Shown piece after piece: positions 6,227 through 11,565 of a stretch of 11,565 bases of DNA. The translations under genes and the position numbers were made by a program. The stretch spans positions 1-11,565 of the forward strand of contig JAGGVJ010000032.1 of NCBI GenBank assembly GCA_021158055.1, in the 5' to 3' direction. This DNA comes from Candidatus Iainarchaeum sp. (lineage in GTDB: Archaea > Iainarchaeota > Iainarchaeia > JAGGVJ01). The stretch's first letter is position 1, and every line of letters starts with the position of its first letter. Below the pieces are notes generated by a model. That model did no database searches, was not told the DNA's origin, and saw nothing but the letters and a program-made list of their open reading frames with translations.

Positions 6227-8587
6227 TTAGCTTTCATTCTCCTGCTTTATTTCTTCTGCACCGGCGCCTGCAACGGAACTGTCCTGTTCCTGGGCAGCTT
6301 TCGCAATCATAGAAGACGATGAAACCGAGTACTTTTGGCGGTCGCGCAGTTCCTGTTGTTTTCCTTTGTTCCAGGAACTGACTTTTTGCACGTATCCGGT
6401 TATCCTGCTGTACCCCTCAACGTTTGTTGAGTTGCAGTGGCTGCATTTATCGACGAGTGTTTGCGACACTTTTGAGCAGTCAGAGCACAAGGTGTAGTCT
6501 TTGGTGTATGCAAAGTAAGATGCAAGGGTGTTTTTTGCAATTTTTTTCGTCAACTCGTTTATTGCAATCGGGCTCGGGTTTGCTTCTCCAAGGAACATGT
6601 GGTTCATTGTGCCTCCTGAGAGAAGGGGGTGAAAGGATGATTCGATTTTCATCCTGTCAAACAAGCCGATATCAGCAGATGGCCGCACATGCGCACCGTT
6701 TGTGTAATAGATGTCCTCTGTGTTTTTGTTTCCCTGCACGTGCGCGTTTGGATATTTTTTGATGTCGATTTTAGGAAGCCTGTAAGACGCGCTTTCTGCG
6801 GGGGTTCGCGAGAGAACAAATCTTTTTCCGGTTTCTTTTGCAATGTCTGCAACTATTTCTTTTAGCGTGTTTATTGTTTTTAGCCCGAAGTCCCATGCTT
6901 CTTTTGAAGAGTGGAGTTCTTCCCCCATGTGGTTCAAGAGCATTTCATTCAGGCCTATGAACCCTATTTCAAGCGCCTGTTCGTCTAGGTCATAGTACAG
7001 CGTGCCTTTTTCATCAATTGGTTGGCTTAAAAATGGCAGTACTCCTGAAGACAGGCGTTTCTTTATGACTTCTTGTTTTTTTATAAGCATGTCTCGTGCC
7101 AGCTCGGCGCGTTCCCTCATCAATTCAAAAAGCTTGTTGTCGTCTCCGCCCGACTCAAGGCCTATTCTCGGCAGGTTCAAGGTGACTACCTGCAGTGCAC
7201 CGCCCCTGACAGTTCCGTTGTGAAGGTCGCTTTCGGTTGTCTGGTCTGAAAGCGGCATCAAATATGCGCAGCATTGGTAGCACGCGAATTCTGGCAGGTA
7301 CGGCTGGTTTATGAAGTAGTAAGGGGTGCCGAATTTTGCAGCAAGTTCGCTTACTTTCATCCAGCTGTCTTCATATTGGTTTGCTATCTTCGGGTTGTAT
7401 GTGACTTCGCATTTCGGGAAGCTGAATGGTTTTTCAAGCGCGTCCCCTTCAGTGTAAACGTCAATGAACGCGTCAAACAGTTTGTGCGTTTCGTCGGCGT
7501 AGTCTGCGTATGTTTTGCTTTCAGTTACTTTTCCTCCCGGAAGCACCGCCGGAATGTCTTCAAGAGTTTTTGGAACGTCCGGCTGGATGTTTATGCTTGA
7601 GAATACCACTTGCCCCCCGCGGGCAACGTACATTTGGCTCATTTCGTAAATCATTATTTGAGCCGCCTGCTTGTAGTCGGAGTAGCTTTTGCCTTCAAGG
7701 AACGGTGACATCAGGATGTTGAACCAGCTGAATCCCTGTCCTCCCGCAAAGTTGGTTTGTGCTGCCGCAAGTACTTTTGCAGCGTGCGACATTGCTACAG
7801 CATAGTGTTTTGCAGGCTTTGAGGTTGCTGTGTGAAGCCCGCGCCCGTCTGCCTTGAATCCGTTTTTTAGGAAGAACCTTATGTCGTGCGAGAAACAAAA
7901 AGGCCTTATTGGGAAGTAGTCAAGGTCGTGGATGTGAATTGCCCCGTTCATGTGGGCGTCTGCCTGATTCCTGTCAAGCACTTTTATGAGGGTGTATTCC
8001 CTCATCACGCTGTCTGCAATCAGCTTGTGGATGGTTTCGGGGTTGTGCTGCAGGTTTGCGTTTTCGGTGCTCCCCCCGTCGATCAGTTTGTTCACGTCAT
8101 AGACCGGCATTCCAAGCCTTGTGTAGTCAAGACGGGCTTTTTCAAGTCCGCTTTCAATGAGTTTTGAGTCGACCAGTTCTCTTATGAGCGGCGCTGAAAC
8201 AAAATCAAGTTTTAGTTTTTGGAGCTCTTCTTCTACGGAAGAGGATATCTGGTTTGAGAGGTCTGTTGAAAGTCCTGTTTCGCGTGTGAGGGATTCAGCG
8301 ATTCTGTCGCGGTCAAATGATTCTATTTCCATGTTGTTTGTGCGCACTTTTATCGTGAAAAGAGAGTGGTATTTCATCGCGACTTTTGCGTTTGTTTTCC
8401 CGAGTTCTTTTATTGCCTCGTATCGCAGTTCGCGCAAAGTGTTTGTGTTTGAGTTAAGTTTGAGCTTGTCAATCACCTCAACTGTTTCCCATATGCTTGC
8501 GCCGCATCTGACGCATTCGTTGCTTATCTGTTCAAGGTAGTTATTTTTTGTTTTTGCGAGTTCAAAGTTTTTTTTGTTTTCTGGCAT
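6227..8587 (-). CDS. nrdD: Anaerobic (class III) ribonucleoside-triphosphate reductase
   Basis: NrdD (786 residues) reduces ribonucleoside triphosphates to deoxy forms with a glycyl radical, without oxygen. Visible in order: an N-terminal extension of about 75 residues with CVRC (25-28); an ATP-cone-like allosteric domain (about 77-160, IKVRTNNMEIESFDRDRI); the glycyl-radical barrel with NGAIHIHDLDYF (214-225) and RPFC231; a cysteine-rich finger-loop stretch, CYQCC (436-440), where the thiyl cysteine is expected; a zinc site C701/C704/C715/C718; and the radical loop RITGYV with Gly731. About 55 residues follow the radical glycine, ending in a Ser/Ala/Glu-rich tail that looks longer than usual. 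The start is ATG 8587, supported by GGAGGG at 8593-8598; a TTG at 8623 would add 12 residues across that ribosome site. The activase NrdG is not in the window. The redoxin gene follows after 14 bp. Confidence 0.96.
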   Translation of the reverse strand: MPENKKNFELAKTKNNYLEQISNECVRCGASIWETVEVIDKLKLNSNTNTLRELRYEAIKELGKTNAKVAMKYHSLFTIKVRTNNMEIESFDRDRIAESLTRETGLSTDLSNQISSSVEEELQKLKLDFVSAPLIRELVDSKLIESGLEKARLDYTRLGMPVYDVNKLIDGGSTENANLQHNPETIHKLIADSVMREYTLIKVLDRNQADAHMNGAIHIHDLDYFPIRPFCFSHDIRFFLKNGFKADGRGLHTATSKPAKHYAVAMSHAAKVLAAAQTNFAGGQGFSWFNILMSPFLEGKSYSDYKQAAQIMIYEMSQMYVARGGQVVFSSINIQPDVPKTLEDIPAVLPGGKVTESKTYADYADETHKLFDAFIDVYTEGDALEKPFSFPKCEVTYNPKIANQYEDSWMKVSELAAKFGTPYYFINQPYLPEFACYQCCAYLMPLSDQTTESDLHNGTVRGGALQVVTLNLPRIGLESGGDDNKLFELMRERAELARDMLIKKQEVIKKRLSSGVLPFLSQPIDEKGTLYYDLDEQALEIGFIGLNEMLLNHMGEELHSSKEAWDFGLKTINTLKEIVADIAKETGKRFVLSRTPAESASYRLPKIDIKKYPNAHVQGNKNTEDIYYTNGAHVRPSADIGLFDRMKIESSFHPLLSGGTMNHMFLGEANPSPIAINELTKKIAKNTLASYFAYTKDYTLCSDCSKVSQTLVDKCSHCNSTNVEGYSRITGYVQKVSSWNKGKQQELRDRQKYSVSSSSMIAKAAQEQDSSVAGAGAEEIKQENES

Positions 8588-8592
8588 GCTAT

Positions 8593-8598
8593 CCCTCC
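8593..8598 (-). promoter_or_regulatory. Strong Shine-Dalgarno site fixing the nrdD start
   Basis: Read on the minus strand, GGAGGG sits five bases before ATG 8587. It is the best ribosome site in the window. It rules against the upstream TTG at 8623, which would place this site inside the coding region. Confidence 0.85.
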
Positions 8599-8614
8599 AT
8601 TTTGATTTGATTGG

Positions 8615-8719
8615 AAAAACCAATTGGTAATCTGTTTACGAATCAATTGATAATTGGTTTACGAATCAATTGATAATTGGTTTACGAATCAATTGATAAT
8701 TGGTTTACGAATCAATTGA
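8615..8719 (-). repeat. 23-bp-period dyad array in the nrdD leader
   Basis: Units start at 8638, 8661, 8684 and 8707 with an exact 23-bp period. Each begins ACGAATCAATTG and continues ATAATTGGTTT; the last copy is cut after TTGA. A diverged fifth copy occupies 8615-8637 and carries the perfect palindrome ACCAATTGGT (8619-8628). Each full unit holds the dyad CAATT-GAT-AATTG, extendable to an imperfect 19-bp symmetry. The array ends about 28 bp before the nrdD start codon and lies between it and the likely promoter, so it is probably transcribed. It looks like a multi-site operator for a dimeric regulator, though small RNA hairpins in the leader are also possible. Confidence 0.9.
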
Positions 8720-8839
8720 AATTAATTTAGTACAGATTATGAAGAAAAGAGTAAAAACTTGTTAATATATGTTTTGTGTAAGTAAAAATTGATATAAAAA
8801 GCAAACATTTTTCATCAAAAATCTTCATTTTTCAAACAT

Positions 8840-8859
8840 TTTTAGTAATTATTAAATAC
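8840..8859 (+). promoter_or_regulatory. Candidate promoter of the Lrp-family gene
   Basis: TTTTTAGTAATTA followed by TTAAATAC contains a TATA-like core. The first 13 bases are identical to a stretch upstream of the gene at 353. A start point about 25 bases downstream would leave a leader of roughly 90-100 nt. This is based on motif resemblance only. Confidence 0.35.
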
Positions 8860-8963
8860 TTTTGTATATCATAACTGTATTGTGGGTATGTATTGTGTAT
8901 ATCTTGGAATAGTGTTGTGTTATGTTAGAATGCTGTTGCTGTGTCTTGGGTTGTCAGATGTTT

Positions 8964-8970
8964 GAGGTGG
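8964..8970 (+). promoter_or_regulatory. Ribosome site of the Lrp-family gene
   Basis: GAGGTGG lies seven bases before ATG 8978. An in-frame TGA at 8963-8965 overlaps its start, so the coding region cannot extend upstream. Confidence 0.7.
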
Positions 8971-8977
8971 TTGCGGA

Positions 8978-9451
8978 ATGGAAGGTGAAATTGATGAAAT
9001 TGACAAAAAAATTCTTGCGTTGCTTTTAACAGATGGAAGGGCGTCTTTTAGCAGGATTGCAGAGGAAGTCACATTGACTGACGTGGCAGTCAAAAGGCGT
9101 GTTGAAAAAATGTTTGATTCGGGAGTTATTTCAGGCATTCACGCAAAGATAAATCCTAAAAAGCTCGGGTTTGGCTACACAGTTGTTTTTCTGGTTTCGG
9201 TTGAAGCAGGTAAAATTCAGCAGGCAGCTGTTGAGATAGCTGAAATTCAAAATGTTGTCGAAGTGTTTCAGGTAATGGGTGAAAAAAACCTTTTGGTAAA
9301 AATTTATGCAAAAGACATGGATCACGCAAAGAAATTCGCTGACGAGTTTGGGAGAATCAACGGTGTAATCAGTTACAGCACGAATGTTGTTTTGGATTCG
9401 TTTAAAGAAAGTTTTGGCTTGTTTGATTTTTCAAATTTCCAAAGCATTTAA
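8978..9451 (+). CDS. Lrp/AsnC-family transcriptional regulator
   Basis: This 157-residue protein has the standard two-part Lrp/AsnC build. An N-terminal winged helix-turn-helix (about 5-52) begins IDEIDKKILALLLTDGRASFSRIAEEV and has the recognition helix around TDVAVKRRVEKMFDSGVI. A RAM ligand-binding and oligomerisation domain (about 66-142) contains VVEVFQVMGEKNLLVKIYAKD. Such proteins form dimers to octamers and bind repeated AT-rich dyads, often responding to amino acids. Length matches the family. The start is fixed by an upstream in-frame stop and a good ribosome site. It is divergent from nrdD and lies 69 bp upstream of topA, so it may control its own gene, nrdD or topA. The ligand cannot be told from sequence. 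Confidence 0.93.
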   Translation: MEGEIDEIDKKILALLLTDGRASFSRIAEEVTLTDVAVKRRVEKMFDSGVISGIHAKINPKKLGFGYTVVFLVSVEAGKIQQAAVEIAEIQNVVEVFQVMGEKNLLVKIYAKDMDHAKKFADEFGRINGVISYSTNVVLDSFKESFGLFDFSNFQSI

Positions 9452-9462
9452 AGCATTAAGAC

Positions 9463-9493
9463 CTTAAATTTAAGTATAGGCCTTAATTTAAGG
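9463..9493. promoter_or_regulatory. Two adjacent palindromes upstream of topA
   Basis: CTTAAATTTAAG (9463-9474) is a perfect 12-bp palindrome. CCTTAATTTAAGG (9481-9493) is a 13-bp palindrome with a single central base. Their centres are 18-19 bp apart, close to two helical turns, and they share the CTTAA/TTAAG half-sites. They fall 28-58 bases upstream of the topA ATG, overlapping where its TATA/BRE should be, so they could be an operator. T6 at 9507-9512 just downstream might also end the lrp transcript. There is no clear Shine-Dalgarno site before topA, so a leaderless or short-leader mRNA is plausible. Confidence 0.5.
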
Positions 9494-9520
9494 CTTTAAT
9501 ATTCCATTTTTTGTGTTTGA

Positions 9521-11565
9521 ATGAGACTGATAATTTCTGAAAAAGTAATTGCCGGAAACAAGATTGCGGCTATTCTCAGCAACGGCACTGCAGAAAAGAG
9601 ATTTTCAGGGAAAATTCCTGTTTGGAATTTTGAGTTTCAGGGCGAAAAAACAACTGTGATTCCTCTTTCAGGTCACATTCTTGATGTTGATTACCCGAGA
9701 AAGTACAATTCCTGGCTTGGAACAGACCTTGAAAAACTTATTACTGTTGAACCTGATTACAAGCATTCTGCAGTGGCAATAATCCACGCGCTTAAAGAGC
9801 ATGCAAAAGACGCTGACCGAATTACGATCGCAACTGATTCTGACCGCGAGGGAGAGTCAATTGGGCTTGAAGCAGTTGAAGTGGTACAGGCTTTGAACAA
9901 AAACGTAAAAGTTGACCGTGCAAGGTTCAGCGCCATGACTTCGGAAGAGCTGACTCATGCTTTTGACCAAAAAAACATTGAGCCCTTGAATTTCAACCTT
10001 GCTTACGCCGCAAATGCAAGGCGGGAAATTGACCTTGTGTGGGGTGCGGTTTTAACAAGGTTTTTGTCTCTTTCAAGCGGAAGAATGGGCAGGGATTTTT
10101 TGAGTGCCGGTCGCGTTCAGTCGCCTGCTTTGGCTTTGCTTGTGGACAGGGAAAAAGATATTCTCAAGTTCAAGCCCGTGCCTTTTTGGGTTGTTTCCGC
10201 GCTTCTTGAGAAAGACAAAGTGGATTTTGAAGCTCTTCACGAGAAAAAAACATTCAGCAACGCGGAAGATGCAAACGAAGCTGTCGGAAACTGCGAGGAT
10301 CCGGCGCTGGTTACGGCTGTTTCAAAAAGAAAGAAAATTTTGAAAAAACCGGTCCCGTTTAATACGACTGCATTTTTGCAGGCCGCAAACGCCTTGAATA
10401 TTTCTGCTGCCGAAGCAATGATGATTGCCGAAAGCCTTTACATGGATGGTTACACGAGTTACCCGAGAACCGACAATCAGGTTTATGAAAAGTCCATTGA
10501 CCTGAAAGGGATCCTGAAAAATCTTGAATCAAGCCCGTGGTTTAAAAAAGAGGCGCGTGAGTTGCTTGACCAGCCAAAGATTGAGCCGAGCGCGGGGAAA
10601 AAAGCAGAGGACCACCCTCCGATTCACCCGGTTGATTTTCCGAAAAAGAAATTGCCTGATAAGTACTGGAAGATTTATGAATTGATTGTAAGGCGGTTTT
10701 TTGCTACTCTTTCAACTGACTGCATTTTGAACGCCGTTAATGTGAAGCTGGTGATTGGCACTGAAAAATTTCAGTCAAACGGCCAGACAATTGTTGACCC
10801 CGGCTGGAAGAAATATTATCCTTATTCAAAGACAACTGAAGTGGTTTTGCCTGAATTGGTCAAGGGCGACAATGCCAAAGTAATTGAAGTGAAATCCGAA
10901 AAGAAGGAAACAAAACCCCCGCAGCGTTTTTCACAGGGATCCCTTATTAAGAGAATGGAGGATATGGGTATCGGGACAAAGTCCACTCGCCACGAGATAA
11001 TCAAAAAACTTCAAAACAGGCGTTATGTGAACGCGGGAAAAGTTCTTCAGCCGACGTCTTTGGCTTTTGCTGTCATCGGTTCTCTTGAAAAGGGCGCGAA
11101 AGAAATTGTGCTTTCTGAAATGACTTCAAAGCTTGAAGAAGAAATGGATCTGATTGCTGCAAAGAAGAAGACAAAAAAAGAAGTGACTGTTGATTCTCAA
11201 GACATATTGAAGGAAGCCCTTAAAAAACTGAAAAAAACACAGAAGGAGTCAGTGGGTTTCATTAGAAGCGCGGTTGCTGACGCAAACATTGTCGGAAAAT
11301 GCCCGAAGTGCAACAAAGGTGATTTGAGATTGATCAAGTCAAAGGCAACCGGAAAAAGGTTTATCGGCTGCTCAAATTATCCCGAGTGCAGCAACAGTTT
11401 TCCTGCTCCTCAAGAGGGCCAGATAATTGCTTTAAAGACGCCGTGTCCCGAGTGCGGTCTTCCGCAGATAAAAGTGACCAGAAAACATTCGAGAGGTTAC
11501 CAGATGTGCATTGATCCCAAGTGCAAGTCAAAAGAAGGCTGGGGAAAAAAGAAAACTGATTCTAA
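9521..11565 (+). CDS. topA: DNA topoisomerase I, archaeal type IA (3' end cut)
   Basis: The frame is open from ATG 9521 to the window edge, giving 681 residues without the stop. This enzyme relaxes negative supercoils by single-strand passage through a 5'-phosphotyrosine link. The Toprim domain (about 1-150) holds the metal-binding D106-S-D108-R-E110-G-E motif, and MRLIISEKVIAGNKIAAILS at the start is typical. The core contains ANARREIDLVWGAVLTR, SAGRVQSPALALLVDRE and the catalytic Tyr314 in GYTSYPRTD. Later motifs include HPPIHP and GIGTKSTRHEII. Two C-terminal zinc ribbons follow: C594/C597/C617/C623 and C642/C645/C663/C668, which should bind DNA. The lysine-rich end after Cys668 suggests only a short piece is missing. 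The lack of an N-terminal helicase domain excludes reverse gyrase. Two candidate operator palindromes lie upstream, and the Lrp-family gene precedes it by 69 bp. Confidence 0.95.
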   Translation, partial: MRLIISEKVIAGNKIAAILSNGTAEKRFSGKIPVWNFEFQGEKTTVIPLSGHILDVDYPRKYNSWLGTDLEKLITVEPDYKHSAVAIIHALKEHAKDADRITIATDSDREGESIGLEAVEVVQALNKNVKVDRARFSAMTSEELTHAFDQKNIEPLNFNLAYAANARREIDLVWGAVLTRFLSLSSGRMGRDFLSAGRVQSPALALLVDREKDILKFKPVPFWVVSALLEKDKVDFEALHEKKTFSNAEDANEAVGNCEDPALVTAVSKRKKILKKPVPFNTTAFLQAANALNISAAEAMMIAESLYMDGYTSYPRTDNQVYEKSIDLKGILKNLESSPWFKKEARELLDQPKIEPSAGKKAEDHPPIHPVDFPKKKLPDKYWKIYELIVRRFFATLSTDCILNAVNVKLVIGTEKFQSNGQTIVDPGWKKYYPYSKTTEVVLPELVKGDNAKVIEVKSEKKETKPPQRFSQGSLIKRMEDMGIGTKSTRHEIIKKLQNRRYVNAGKVLQPTSLAFAVIGSLEKGAKEIVLSEMTSKLEEEMDLIAAKKKTKKEVTVDSQDILKEALKKLKKTQKESVGFIRSAVADANIVGKCPKCNKGDLRLIKSKATGKRFIGCSNYPECSNSFPAPQEGQIIALKTPCPECGLPQIKVTRKHSRGYQMCIDPKCKSKEGWGKKKTDS

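Larger units (their letters stand above)
8720..8977. other. Divergent promoter region between nrdD and lrp
   Basis: Together with the dyad array this forms the 390-bp gap between divergent genes. No gene or structured RNA was seen. On the minus strand, TTTTTATATC (8791-8800) and CATATATTAAC (near 8762-8771) are TATA-like candidates for nrdD. On the plus strand, TATTAAATAC (about 8850-8859) is a candidate for the Lrp-family gene. Between them lies an 11-bp direct repeat, CAAACATTTTT, at 8802-8812 and 8833-8843. The part after 8880 is G/T-rich and C-poor on the plus strand, like the leader before position 353. Confidence 0.5.

Noticed and set aside
7002-8540. Several plus-strand frames antisense to nrdD
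   Set aside because: nrdD is unambiguous on the minus strand; these frames lack motifs and ribosome sites.
8588-8623. Extended nrdD start at TTG 8623
   Set aside because: The GGAGGG ribosome site falls inside the extension and is well placed for ATG 8587.
8615-8719. CRISPR array or replication origin iterons
   Set aside because: There are no unique spacers, no neighbouring cas or Orc1/Cdc6 gene, and the array sits tightly in the nrdD leader, so an operator reading is simpler.
10104-10343. 79-codon plus-strand frame
   Set aside because: It lies out of frame within topA, whose catalytic motifs continue in frame through this region.

Overview
The window looks like chromosomal DNA from an archaeon, probably a lineage with a fairly small, AT-rich genome. 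I cannot name it from sequence alone. The archaeal signs are a CDKAL1/e-MtaB-type tRNA methylthiotransferase, an archaeal-type topoisomerase I with C-terminal zinc ribbons, a one-domain-plus-RAM Lrp/AsnC regulator, TATA-like promoter elements, and a mix of Shine-Dalgarno and apparently leader-poor starts. No rRNA, tRNA, transposase, integrase or CRISPR array was found.

Layout, left to right. Positions 1-110 hold five perfect 22-bp tandem repeats that run off the left edge. Next comes a C-poor leader and a small four-helix membrane protein (353-889, +). It is followed after 22 bp by a 925-residue isoleucyl-tRNA-synthetase-like protein (912-3689, +) whose HIGH, KMSKS and editing-site signatures are all gone although the fold and zinc knuckles persist. 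Then come a radical-SAM tRNA methylthiotransferase (3768-5036, +), a stem-loop/T-run terminator, and a six-helix membrane protein (5144-5896, +). Convergent to these is a minus-strand pair: class III anaerobic ribonucleotide reductase NrdD (6227-8587) and a glutaredoxin/NrdH-like redoxin (5955-6212) right behind it. A 390-bp divergent intergenic region separates nrdD from an Lrp/AsnC regulator (8978-9451, +). It carries a 23-bp-period array of dyads in the nrdD leader and an 11-bp direct repeat spaced 31 bp. Last is topA (9521 to the right edge, +), cut by the window just after its second zinc ribbon.

How the parts fit. NrdD plus the redoxin form an oxygen-independent deoxyribonucleotide synthesis unit in which the redoxin is the likely electron donor; the NrdG activase is not in the window. 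The divergent Lrp-family regulator is an obvious candidate to bind the dyad array. The dead synthetase-like protein sits upstream of an enzyme that modifies t6A37 of ANN-decoding tRNAs, a class that includes tRNA-Ile, so a non-catalytic tRNA-binding role is a reasonable hypothesis. This synthetase relic, kept intact over 925 codons, is the most unusual item here; the dyad array is second.
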